64,000 nucleotides of DNA. Source: DAOUEO01 sp963763495. GTDB lineage: Bacteria; Chloroflexota; Dehalococcoidia; DSTF01; JALHUB01. This document shows, piece after piece, positions 47,832 to 56,739 of this stretch (the stretch's first letter is position 1; every line of letters begins with the position of its first letter). Position numbers and translations under genes: made by a program. The notes below the pieces were generated by a model. That model did no database searches. It had not been told where the DNA came from and was given only the letters and a program-made list of their open reading frames with translations. The DNA lies in the NCBI GenBank assembly GCA_963763495.1, contig CAVXOY010000013.1, forward strand, positions 11,019 to 75,018, given 5' to 3'.

Positions 47832-48968
47832 GTGGGTGACAACGGTACAAGAATAGTAGTGCTGGGGGTTGGCCTCCACCCCTTCGGTCGTTTCCCAGAG
47901 AAGAGCATCTCTGACCTTGGGCGGACGGCGGCTTTGGAGGCTATGAAGGACGCCGGCGTTGACTATAAGGACATCCAGGCCGGCTACTGCGGCCGCGTGG
48001 TCGCTAGCGCCGGTGTCGGCCTGAGCATCTTCGAGGAGTTGGGCTCGACGGGTATTCCCGTCACGAACGTCGAGGTGGCCTGCGCCAGCTCTTCCCGCGC
48101 TGCAGAGCTTGCTGTCAACGGCATCAAGGCCGGTGTCCACGACATGTGCATGATCGTCGGTGTGGAGAAAATGGGCCGCGGTATGCTTCCTGTCGCCACA
48201 AGCGCCAGCGGCGAGGTGAGCTTCGCCGGTGTGATGGGCCTTGCCCTGCTGCCGGGGGAGTACGCTGCGCAAGCCCAACGCCATATGGCCCTCTATGGCA
48301 GCAAGCCGGAGCATTTTGCCCAGGTCTCCGTGAAGTCCCACAGAAACGGAGTGCTTAATCCTTATGCTCAGTACCAGGTGGCGCTGACCCTGGAAGAAGT
48401 GATGAACTCGCGCATGGTGGCCGACCCGATCACCCTCTACCAGTGCTGCCCCACCAGCGACGGCGGCTCAGCGGTCATACTCTGCTCGGAGGAGACGGCG
48501 CGCCGCTACACCACGAAGCCCGTGTATCTCGTTGCATCCATGGGCGCTACTCCGATCTATAAGCCCGGCGAGGTCAACCTATCTGAGGGGCCAACCGCCT
48601 GGCTGGCGCAGAAAGTGTATGAGAAGGCTGGCATGGGCCCTGAGGACGTCGACGTTGCCCAGTGCCACGACGCCTTTACCCCCGGCGAGGTCCTGACGGT
48701 GGAGAAGCTCGGCTTCTGCAAAGAGGGTGAAGGCGGGGTCTTTGTCTGGGAGGGGAATACGGAGATCACCGGCAAGAAGCCGATGAACACCGACGGTGGA
48801 CTCCTCAGCCGCGGCCATCCCATGGGAGCAACCGGCGGCGCCATGATCACCGAGATCGTGCGCCAGTTGCGCGGCGAGGCAGGGCCACGTCAGGTGGCGA
48901 ACGCCAAGGTCGGCATGATCCACAACGCCGGCGTCGGCGGCATCCAGGTATCGATCCTGTCGACCTAG
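47832..48968 (+). CDS. thiolase-family protein (SCP2-thiolase/lipid-transfer type)
   Basis: 378-residue thiolase-fold enzyme. It starts at GTG 47832 with CTAGGAGGAATGCA upstream. The nucleophilic Cys84 is in VACASSSRAA. The C-terminal motifs are QCHDAFTPGEVL, SRGHPMGATGG (His) and HNAGVGGIQVSIL; the last replaces the second Cys-bearing motif of degradative thiolases (CxGxGxG), as in SCP2-like and aldolase (Ltp2) relatives. With the adjacent DUF35 protein it probably forms a two-component acyl-CoA thiolase or retro-aldolase. The substrate is likely a beta-keto or beta-hydroxy acyl-CoA from the preceding dehydrogenase/hydratase steps (inference). Confidence 0.92.
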   Translation: MGDNGTRIVVLGVGLHPFGRFPEKSISDLGRTAALEAMKDAGVDYKDIQAGYCGRVVASAGVGLSIFEELGSTGIPVTNVEVACASSSRAAELAVNGIKAGVHDMCMIVGVEKMGRGMLPVATSASGEVSFAGVMGLALLPGEYAAQAQRHMALYGSKPEHFAQVSVKSHRNGVLNPYAQYQVALTLEEVMNSRMVADPITLYQCCPTSDGGSAVILCSEETARRYTTKPVYLVASMGATPIYKPGEVNLSEGPTAWLAQKVYEKAGMGPEDVDVAQCHDAFTPGEVLTVEKLGFCKEGEGGVFVWEGNTEITGKKPMNTDGGLLSRGHPMGATGGAMITEIVRQLRGEAGPRQVANAKVGMIHNAGVGGIQVSILST

Positions 48969-49075
48969 CGCCGGCGCCCGCAGCCCTTCCCGCTCCCGAT
49001 CACATCCGGCAGCTTCGGGGCAGAGCTGGCGTGGCCGGCGTGGTTCCCCACCACCAGGACCGATCCCAGGCCCAC

Positions 49076-51067
49076 CTATACTCTCCGAGCGACCTTGTTG
49101 GCAGTCTCGATCGCGTGGTTGATATTGCCGTTCTGCTGACAATCCCCAATCCTGTGAACCTCGGGCACCTTCCCCTGCAGTTCCGAGAAGAGAGAGTCGT
49201 TCTTCTTCCTCCCCAGAGAGACGATCAGGGTGTCGTACGGGATGACTCTCTTGCCCACATTCTTGATCGCCACCGTGATAGCACCCTCGGCAATATTCTG
49301 CACTTCAGCCTGATAGATCACCTCTGCGTTCTCAAGCCTGGCTTCTTCCGGAGTGGCCCGGACGAAATCGATGTCGGTCAGCTTCTTTAGGATGTAGACT
49401 CTCCTCGACGACTGCGGTAGGACGTAACCCCCTGCGCCGGACACCAGGGCATCTTCGCTGCCGGCCCCCATAAGGATTACGTCTTTGCCCTCCTCAGCCA
49501 GCGAGACGGCTAGTTCCTGACCCAGGAAGCCCCAGACCACGACCTTCTTCCCGATCTCCCTCTTTCTCCGCAGGGCTTCCATATGGGTCATCACTCCCGG
49601 TTTTCCTTCAGCGATCGCCGGAAGCGTCAGGGACGACCCTGTCGCCAGGATCACCGCGTCGGGCTTGAGTTCGTCAATGTCCTCGCTGGTAGCCTCACGA
49701 CAGATGCGAGCGTCTACTCTCAGCTTTCGTAGTTGGGTCGTCAGGTAGTCAACGATGTTCTTGAACTCAGCCATCAGCGGGTCGATAGCCAGCGTGCCGA
49801 CTTTGCCGCCGAGCTCGGAGTCCTTCTCCATGAGGGTCACTTTGTGCCCGCGCAGGGTCGCCACTCTGGCGGCCTCCATCCCGGCCACGCCTCCGCCGAT
49901 GACTAGGACCTTCTTTGGTTTCTCCGCCGCAACAATCGGAATGGGGTCGCTCTGGGGGAGGTCATAGTTGACGGCGCAAGGACCGCACCCCTGAAGACAC
50001 CCTATGCACAGGCGAATATCCTCAGCGTTTCCTGCGATGTACTTCTTGATGGTGTCGGGGTCGGTGATCATCTGCCGTCCGAAGTAGATGATGTCGGCCT
50101 TGCCCTCCTCGACAAACCGGTTGGCCATTTCGATATCGATGATCCGGCCGACTCCGATGACCGGCAGCTTCGTGACCTTCTTCACTGCGGCAGCATGCTC
50201 GATGAAGAACCCCCTGGGATAGTACTGGGGAATAGTGATGCCGTGAGGCGAGTGCATTATGGAACCTTGCGAGACGTCGAGGCAGTCCGCCCCCGCTTCT
50301 TCCAGGGCCGGGACGACGTATTTGCAGGCATCGTCTATTGTCGTGCCCCAGTCGCCGAGAAGGTCACTGCCGTTCATCCTGACGTGTATCGGGAAATCAT
50401 CCCCTACCGCTTGCCTTATCTTGTGGATGGTTTCGCTGGTGAAGGTCATCCTCTTCTCCCAGCTCCCGCCGTACTTGTCGGTTCGGCGGTTGTAGAAGGG
50501 CGAAACGGAAGAGCAGTGGAGAGTGGCCCCTCCGTGAGCGCAGTGGAGCAGGACACAGTCGACGCCGGCAGCCTTAGCCCTTCCCGCAGCGGCGGCGATG
50601 GCATCTCGATAAAGCTCTGCTTCCTCGATTGGAATCACCCTTACAGGGGCAGGAGCGCCAAAGCCCTCTCCAGTCTGCCCCATGAGCGCGAAGACGGACT
50701 GCTTCCCTCGCCTCTCGTCCGGATAGGGTGATGGCGACCAACCCACTCCGATGAGCGGACCACCCATCGCTATCTGAACCCCGAGTTTCGCGCCGTAGGA
50801 GTGAACGACGTCGGCAAGTTTCGCAAAGCCGGGGATGCAGGCGTCATCGCCCAGGGAAAGCCTGGGCCATCCAGCCATGGCGATTGGGAGAATGGCTCCA
50901 GTCATAACCAGCCCCACTTCGCCCCTTGCCATCGTCTCAAACCATTTGACTGTCACGTCAGTTACACCGGACTCTTCCGGCCCGGCCGGCTGATGAAGGT
51001 ACGGTGGGAAAGCTATTCTGTTCTTGAGTCGCATCCCCCTGATCTCAATCGGCTCGAAGATCTTCAT
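49076..51067 (-). CDS. NADH:flavin oxidoreductase, 2,4-dienoyl-CoA reductase-like (OYE + FAD/NAD domains)
   Basis: 663-residue multidomain flavoenzyme. Residues 1-345 form an old-yellow-enzyme TIM barrel binding FMN (start IFEPIEIRGMRLKNRIAFPP, active-site His pair His175/His178 in LLHCAHGG, then NRRTDKYGGS). A 4Fe-4S site follows: Cys354, Cys357, Cys361 and a Cys at 364, much closer than the usual fourth ligand about 12 residues on. From residue 386 an FAD/NAD(P) module starts with VLVIGGGVAGMEAA. This layout matches FadH, trimethylamine dehydrogenase and bile-acid or cinnamate reductases. The gene faces the thiolase tail-to-tail and is divergent from an acyl-CoA dehydrogenase gene, fitting reduction of unsaturated acyl-CoA or related enoates. 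Confidence 0.93.
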   Translation of the reverse strand: MKIFEPIEIRGMRLKNRIAFPPYLHQPAGPEESGVTDVTVKWFETMARGEVGLVMTGAILPIAMAGWPRLSLGDDACIPGFAKLADVVHSYGAKLGVQIAMGGPLIGVGWSPSPYPDERRGKQSVFALMGQTGEGFGAPAPVRVIPIEEAELYRDAIAAAAGRAKAAGVDCVLLHCAHGGATLHCSSVSPFYNRRTDKYGGSWEKRMTFTSETIHKIRQAVGDDFPIHVRMNGSDLLGDWGTTIDDACKYVVPALEEAGADCLDVSQGSIMHSPHGITIPQYYPRGFFIEHAAAVKKVTKLPVIGVGRIIDIEMANRFVEEGKADIIYFGRQMITDPDTIKKYIAGNAEDIRLCIGCLQGCGPCAVNYDLPQSDPIPIVAAEKPKKVLVIGGGVAGMEAARVATLRGHKVTLMEKDSELGGKVGTLAIDPLMAEFKNIVDYLTTQLRKLRVDARICREATSEDIDELKPDAVILATGSSLTLPAIAEGKPGVMTHMEALRRKREIGKKVVVWGFLGQELAVSLAEEGKDVILMGAGSEDALVSGAGGYVLPQSSRRVYILKKLTDIDFVRATPEEARLENAEVIYQAEVQNIAEGAITVAIKNVGKRVIPYDTLIVSLGRKKNDSLFSELQGKVPEVHRIGDCQQNGNINHAIETANKVARRV

Positions 51068-51334
51068 CGTGCTACCTCCGTGCAGGTCTCGTCCATGTAC
51101 TCTAGCTCTTGTTGAGTACTCCTGGTCGGATGTTGGAGCCCGGCTTGCGAACGCGATCCGTCACCACCTGGCACCACCGGCTCGCCCATTGTTGTGGTGG
51201 AATATTAGCAGAGCGAAGCCAAAGGATATACCGCCTGCCCAAGCTTGCCCCGTCGGTCATGAGGTCATAGACTTGGCTGTACCGCGTTGATGGCCCCCGT
51301 AGTCCGGGTTTGAAATCAACGGGAGGAGAGCAGC

Positions 51335-52574
51335 ATGGCACTTTACCAGGAATTGGGCACAGGCTTGAGCGAGGATGACCTGGCGCTGAAGGACCACATT
51401 CACCGCTTCGCTGTGGAGGTGCTTCGTCCGTCGGCAATGGAACTCGACGCGATGAGTCCGGAGGAGGCAATCGCCAAGGGCTCCGTGTACTGGGACGTGT
51501 GGCGCCGGGTGAAGGAGATGGGGCTGCACAAACAGGGAATGCCCGAGAACGTAGGTGGCGTAATCCTCGCGCCGATCCAAAGGTGCATTGTCATGGAGGA
51601 GTTGGGATGGGGCTCCATTGACTGGGGGGTCGCGTTCGGCGCCGGTAGCCTGCCCTTCACGATCGCTGCCTACACCGGAAACCAGAAGCTCATCGATGAG
51701 ATGGTTATCCCCTACGTTGAGGACACGAAGGGGGAATACATCGGTTGCTGGCCGATTACCGAGCCCGGCCACGGCGGCCACGACGCTGTGCTGGCGGCCA
51801 TGGCTGGGAGTGGGATCAGCTTCGACACGCGGGCCCGGCGGGACGGCGACGAGTGGGTCATCAACGGAGGGAAGTCAGCCTGGGTGAGCAACGGCACGGT
51901 AGCCACGCACGGGCTCTGCATGCTAAGTGCGGAGGAGGAAGGTGGGGGCGAGCCGGGCTACGGCATCGCCGTCGTTCCTTTGAATTTGCCCGGCGTCTCG
52001 AGGGGCAAACCGCTGGACAAGATCGGCCAGCGGGCGCTCAACCAGGGCGAGGTCTTCTTTGACGACGTCCGTATCCCCGCCGAGCATATGATTGTCATAC
52101 CCCGCGGCGCTGAGGGAGGCCTGATGGGCGCTGGATTCAACCCCAACGCGGGACTGGGCATGCTCTTCGTCGGCCTCGCCCGCGCCGCCTTCGAGGAGAC
52201 GCTTGAGTACTGCAAGCAGCGCGTTCAAGGCGGAAAACCGTTGGTTGAGCACCAGCTTGTCCAGCGCAAGCTTTTCGACATGCTGACGAAGGTGGAGACG
52301 GCCCGTGCCTATGCTCGAGCGGTTGTGCTCTACAACGCGTCAAACCCGCTCGGTCTGGGCTACTACAGCAACGCCTCGAAGGTCTACGCGACCCAGGTGG
52401 CCTTTGAGATTGCCAGCGATGGCGTCCAGCTTCACGGCGGAATGGGACTGGCCAAGGGGATGCTGATTGAGAAACTCTTCCGCGACGCGCGGGCCGGGCT
52501 GATCGAGGACGGGGCAAACGATTCGCGTGGCGCTTCTGGCAGCCCCCAACCTGATCTCAAGCTACGCCTATTGA
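51335..52574 (+). CDS. acyl-CoA dehydrogenase (paralogue 2), one frame break near the C-terminus
   Basis: About 412 residues. Motifs are as in the 38772 gene: CWPITEPGHGGHDAV, VINGGKSAWVSNGTVA, FFDDVRIPAEHM, CKQRVQGGKPLVEHQLVQRKL and QLHGGMGLAKGMLIEKLFRDARAGLIEDGAND. A one-base break near 52525 diverts the frame; the corrected end reads VALLAAPNLISSYAY and stops at 52574. This matches the length of its paralogues, whereas the uncorrected frame adds an unrelated tail to 52717. GGGAGGAGAG precedes ATG at 51335. It converges on paralogue 3 (52714-53966), a head-on arrangement consistent with inverted duplication followed by divergence. Confidence 0.92.
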
Positions 52575-52583
52575 AGCCTCGAT

Positions 52584-52604
52584 ACCACCTTCAGCATCGG
52601 TGGT
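52584..52604. terminator. weak hairpin between convergent acyl-CoA dehydrogenase genes
   Basis: ACCACC (52584-52589) and GGTGGT (52599-52604) with a nine-base loop, followed within seven bases by TTTT. It lies ten bases after the corrected stop of the plus-strand gene. Confidence 0.4.
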
Positions 52605-52713
52605 CGGGGGATTTTGACAGTCGAGATCCGGTTCGACCGTACCCGCAGATACGGACGGAGTCTCGCCCCCTGTTGCCTCCGCTCAGGCAAGTGAGCGTCT
52701 GGCCGGGAACCCG

Positions 52714-53966
52714 CTAGATGAAGGAGTCAATCAGCGAGCGGCTACCAGCCAGGGCGAGCACGTCATTGGCGCCGTCCTCGATCATGGAAGCGCGGGCATC
52801 CCGGAACAGCTTCTCGACGAGGAACTCCTTGGACAGACCGTAGCCACCGAAAAGCTGGACGGCGTCGCTCGCGACCTCAAACGACGTCTGCGTGCAGTAC
52901 ACCTTGGCTGCGACGCCGTATCTGGACACGGGTGGCAAGGCGACCGAGTTGTATGCCGTCGACGGCTCGCGACAACTGCCTCGCCGACTCGACCTTGATG
53001 AACATATCGAACAGCTTTCGCTGCACCAGTTGGTGCTCACACAGGAGCTTGCCACCCTGGACCCGCTGCTTGCAGTAGGTCATCGCCTCCTCGAAGGCGG
53101 CGCGGGCGAGGCCGACGAACGGCATCGCCGTTCCACCGTTGGCAGTGGCGAGGATATAGTCGCCGACCATAGGGTAGAGCTCCGGCACGACGAAAACGTA
53201 GTGGTTCGGAATGCGCACGTTGTCGAAGAAGATCTCCCCTTGGTTAAGGGCACGCTGCCCGATCTTGTTGAGCGGCTTCCCCTTCGACACGCCGGGAAGG
53301 TCGAGAGGGACGAGACCTATGGCAGTTGACTCCGGCCCTTTCGTTCGATCGACGGCGAAGTGGACCATCGCATGAGTGGCGATGGTGCCGTTGGAGACCC
53401 ATGCTGACTTCGCACCGTTGATTATCCAGTCATCGCCGTCACGGGTGGCCCGCGTATCGAGCGACACAGCAGGGTTGTTTATGTACTCGGGCAGGCTTGC
53501 GGCGGCGGTGTCTGAGCCGTGCTGTGGCTCGGTGATCGCCCAGCAGCCGATGTACTTCGCCTCCCTGTCCTTGACATAGGGCATCACTATGTCGTCCATA
53601 AGCTGCTGGTTGCCGGTCATCTGGGACGCCAAGTGCGCCATCGCAAACGGCATGCCGCAGGCGCCCAGGGATATCGCCAGACCGGCGCACCCCCAACCCA
53701 TCTCCTCCGCAGCGACATGTACGTCCAGCCCTAGGAGATTGGCGCCGCCGAGCTCCTCCGGAAATCCAGCCAGGTGGCGCTCCAGTTCGTAGTGACTTCC
53801 GGAACACGTCCCAGAGAGGCGAGCCCTTCTTGATCACGTCTTCGGGGTCGGCGAGCTTGTCGAGCGCAATGCTTGCCGGCCGTATCACCTCTGCGGCGAA
53901 TCTGTGCGTCTCTTCTTTCAGCGTTGTCTGGGTCGGAGTAAGGGAGGGATTGAGGTCAAGGTACAT
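52714..53966 (-). CDS. acyl-CoA dehydrogenase (paralogue 3), two frame breaks
   Basis: About 416 residues when joined across breaks near 53795 and 52960. ATG at 53966 with AGGAGT upstream gives MYLDLNPSLTPTQTTLKEETHRF, collinear with the 38772 product, which is its closest relative in the window. It has the same motifs (CWAITEPQHGSDTA, AKSAWVSNGTIATH, FFDNVRIP, GGYGLSKEFLVEKLFRDARASMIEDGAND). Both breaks can be located precisely by comparison with the intact paralogue. Two ACTTG-containing sequences in its upstream region (about 54028 and 54071) are loosely similar to the operator candidate described at the TetR gene. The CoA transferase gene lies about 150 bases upstream on the same strand. 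Confidence 0.9.
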
Positions 53967-54118
53967 GCTAGTCACTCCTTTGCTGGCTTTGATCCGTGGG
54001 GAGGATGACTCTCTGACCTGGAACTGGTACTTGACTTTCGACAGATCATAAGCACCGATGTAGATTGGGCGCAAGTAGACGAGGCATTCGGTAGAGGCGA
54101 GCGCACTACCTCGCGATG

Positions 54119-55267
54119 TTAGATGGCGCCTGCCTCCCTGAACCGTGCTATGTCCCCACTGTCACAGCCGGCCTCCCGCAAGACCTCCTCCGTATGCTCG
54201 CCCAGCGCCGGCGCCGGCCCGCGGATGCTCGCCGGTGTGTCCGAGAAGCGGATGGGATGGTTCACCAGCTTCTCTTTATGCCCGTCGGGCGCTTCCCAAT
54301 CGACCACCATCTGCCGTGCCTTTATCTGAGGGTGCTCTGCTACTTCCTCAAGGGTAAGAACGGGCCCGGAGGGCACGTCTCCCGCGCTCAGAATCTCCAC
54401 CCACTCGTCTCGCCCCTTCGACAGGAAGACCTCCTTGAGGATGGCCTCCAACTCTTGGTTGCGCTGGAATCTCTCGATAAACGATAGCTTCCCCAACTCC
54501 GGCCGGCCGACGGCTTCCCAGAGGTTACGCCAGAAGTGGGGCTCCATAGCCACGCTCAGAGTCAGGTACTTCCCGTCGCCGGTCTTGTATACGCCGAAGC
54601 CGGCGCCGCCCAACGGTATCGTGCTGCCCGTCTTGAGCTGCATCGCTAGAGACGTCGTCATCCAGGAGACCAGCCCGTCGGTCATCGACACGTCCACGAA
54701 CTGGCCGCGGCCCGTCTGCTGTCTCGCCCAGAGGGCCGCCATGATGCCCAGCGCCGCGAACATGCCCGATGACAGGTCGCCGATCGCCACCGACGGCCGG
54801 TCGGCGAAGTTCCCATTGTCGATGAGATTCGCCAGGAGGCCGGCGATGCCCTGAAAGGAAAGGTCGTGCGCCGGCCGGTCGCGATAGGGGCCGTTCTGAC
54901 CGAATCCTGAGATCGAGCAGTAGACGATGGCCGGGTTTATCTTTTGCACCGCCTCATAGCCCAGGCCCAGCCGTTCCAGCGTGCCCGGGCGGAACCCTTC
55001 CATGAACACGTCCGCTCCCCGAATCAACCGCTCGCAGATCTCCCGCCCCTGTTCTGTCTTCAGGTTGACAGTGATGCTTCGCTTGTTACGGTTGAGGGAA
55101 GCGAAGAAGTCGGACATGCCGGTGGGGCCGCGCGACGAGTCGCCGCTGCCCGGCCGCTCGACAAGGATGACGTCGGCCCCCATGTCGGCCAGCAGGAGCG
55201 TGCAGTAGGGGCCGGGATACTGCTCCGCCATCGAGATGATGCGCACGCCGTCGAGTGGTGATGGCAC
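54119..55267 (-). CDS. CaiB/BaiF family (class III) CoA transferase
   Basis: 382 residues, the standard size. It transfers CoA between carboxylic acids through an Asp-anhydride. The N-terminus (LDGVRIISMAEQYPGPYCTLLLADMGADVILVE) is the family signature. The catalytic Asp is in IGDLSSGMFAALGIMAALW, and further motifs are FRPGTLERLGLGYE and YCSISGFGQNGP. The next minus-strand genes are acyl-CoA dehydrogenases, so it probably activates the acid that they oxidise. The double-hotdog gene lies upstream on the same strand with a 133-base gap. The start at 55267 is preceded by GGGAGGTCG. Confidence 0.94.
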   Translation of the reverse strand: MPSPLDGVRIISMAEQYPGPYCTLLLADMGADVILVERPGSGDSSRGPTGMSDFFASLNRNKRSITVNLKTEQGREICERLIRGADVFMEGFRPGTLERLGLGYEAVQKINPAIVYCSISGFGQNGPYRDRPAHDLSFQGIAGLLANLIDNGNFADRPSVAIGDLSSGMFAALGIMAALWARQQTGRGQFVDVSMTDGLVSWMTTSLAMQLKTGSTIPLGGAGFGVYKTGDGKYLTLSVAMEPHFWRNLWEAVGRPELGKLSFIERFQRNQELEAILKEVFLSKGRDEWVEILSAGDVPSGPVLTLEEVAEHPQIKARQMVVDWEAPDGHKEKLVNHPIRFSDTPASIRGPAPALGEHTEEVLREAGCDSGDIARFREAGAI

Positions 55268-55400
55268 GTTTTCGACCTCCCTGAAGCTCTATGTACGACG
55301 AAGAGATAGCGAGAAGAGCATATCACGGAGCAAGAACGTGACGGAATGGAGACCGTTCAGTTCAGCCGGGTGACGCCGAGAGGAGTGATCTGAGGGGCGT

Positions 55401-56313
55401 CTACTGGTAGAGCGGTGATGACGCCTTCATCATCCGGGTCATCATCCGCACCTCGGCCACCCGCCTGCCCGCCCCGTCGTTCACGTACGTCTCGAACCAC
55501 ACGTACTCGGTTCTCGGTGTCTGGCCGAGGTTGACGATGTGGCCGCCCGCTCGATAAGGCACGTCCACCAGCACCGGGCCGTTGATGTTGCGCACCTCGA
55601 TCGCCCCGAAGAGGCCGACGGCGGATGTCCCCGCTAGCTGACGTATGTAGGCGTAGAAAGGCTGGTGGATAATATCCACCACGTTGACGATCGTCGCCAT
55701 CGGGCCGCCCCAGGGAGAATCGTTGGTATACCAGGGTAGCGGGTCCGTCGTTGCCTTCACGCGCTTGTCCTGCATCTCTGGCGTAACCCGCACCTCAGTC
55801 TCTGGGAACGGGTCGCCGGCCGCAAGCCGGCGCCAGGATGCGCAATTCGCCTGGGGGGAAGCGGTTCAGGTCACGAGCGAGAAGCGCCGACGGCTCGCCG
55901 GGGTTGCCCACGGCAGCAGTTCCCTCGCAGATCTTGACGCCGCTCGGCCGCTCCATCCAGACGTTCACCTGGACATCGCTTGCGCCGGAAGAAGGCACGG
56001 CGACGAGAGCCCGCACCTCCTCTCTGTCCGTGGTGGGATCGAGGAAATACAGCGACAGGTTCCCTTGGTCAAACCAGCGTTGGCCGAACGCCTTCAGGAG
56101 AAGCGGCGGGAAGAGCTCCATGTGGATTGACCCGGCGACGGTGCCTCCGCGCAATCCCAGGTCTTGAGCGGCGGTGTCATCGTGGATGCTGCCCTTGATG
56201 TCGATGGCCGTGTTTACGGGCCGGCGCCACCTCCCGATGTACAGGGCGTCCTTCTCCTCGACCTCATCGATGATGCGTTGAATCTGCGCGTCCACGTCGG
56301 GCACCTTTCTCAC
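55401..56313 (-). CDS. double-hotdog (MaoC-like dehydratase/thioesterase fold) protein, one frame break
   Basis: About 304 residues when the frames are joined near 55795. The N-terminal half (YIGRWRRPVNTAIDIKGSIHDDTAAQDLGLRGGTVAGS) resembles the first hotdog unit of MaoC-like hydratases, with a GGTVAG turn in place of the usual hydratase motif. The C-terminal half (INGPVLVDVPYRAGGHIVNLG) forms a second hotdog-like unit. It lacks a clear D-x4-H catalytic pair, so hydratase activity is not assured. ATG at 56313 has GAAAGGTGCC upstream. Its position beside CoA transferase and acyl-CoA dehydrogenase genes fits an acyl-CoA hydratase or thioesterase role (inference). Confidence 0.6.
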
Positions 56314-56530
56314 GCGGCGTCTCTAGACAAGAGACCCGGGCTTGCCTGCGGCAGATCATAGCACAAAGCATGTTCTCTGCCACCTCGGACGCCCATGGCG
56401 CGGGTCGGAACCTGACGGCAACTGCCAAGACGCTTCTTTCTCAGCGGAATCGGAAATTGTGCGCATTTCTGCGTACTTCGGTCTTTCTGAGATCTGCCGA
56501 TTGTTGAAGAGGAGACGAAAACAAGTCGCC

Positions 56531-56616
56531 GATAAAGGCAAAACGCTCGAAAGGGCGCGACGCAAAGCCGCGGGCCTACGGTCGCCTTGAGTGACTAGGG
56601 TAGCCGGGCTGCCGAA
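56531..56616 (+). ncRNA. cyclic-di-GMP-I (GEMM) riboswitch
   Basis: The stretch follows the class I c-di-GMP aptamer in order: GGCAAA (56537 on), a 5-bp stem CGCTC/GGGCG capped by a GAAA tetraloop, the invariant CGACGCAAAGCC (56559-56570), GGGCCTACGG, a second hairpin GTCGC-CTTGA-GTGAC, and the receptor/closing part GGTAGCCGGGCTGCCG. These match the Vc2 aptamer closely, including the GNRA loop and its receptor side. It is 125 bases upstream of a secreted protease gene on the same strand. The preceding region (56314-56530) holds no gene. Confidence 0.92.
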
Positions 56617-56637
56617 GCGTGCGGGAGCTGTACTCTT

Positions 56638-56674
56638 GGCGCCTGTCGCTGGCTTCGGTCGGATGGCGGGCGCC
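56638..56674 (+). terminator. UUCG-capped hairpin after the riboswitch (expression platform)
   Basis: GGCGCCTGTCG pairs with TGGCGGGCGCC (with wobbles), the inner CTGGC/GTCGG stem being closed by a TTCG loop; GTCTTATAC follows. A third GGCGCC at 56687-56692 can pair with either arm and could form an alternative structure. Whether c-di-GMP turns the gene on or off cannot be decided. Confidence 0.65.
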
Positions 56675-56739
56675 GTCTTATACATCGGCGCCTAACCCCC
56701 GAATTCGTCTTTATTGGTGTGTGAGGGAGGAGAAGGGCG

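Noticed and set aside
51335..52717. Extended C-terminus of the acyl-CoA dehydrogenase to 52717
   Set aside because: The last ~60 residues are unrelated to the family; a one-base shift near 52525 restores the expected ending at 52574.
56342..56590. 82-residue plus-strand frame
   Set aside because: It overlaps the riboswitch, has no binding site and ends within the aptamer; the RNA structure explains the sequence better.
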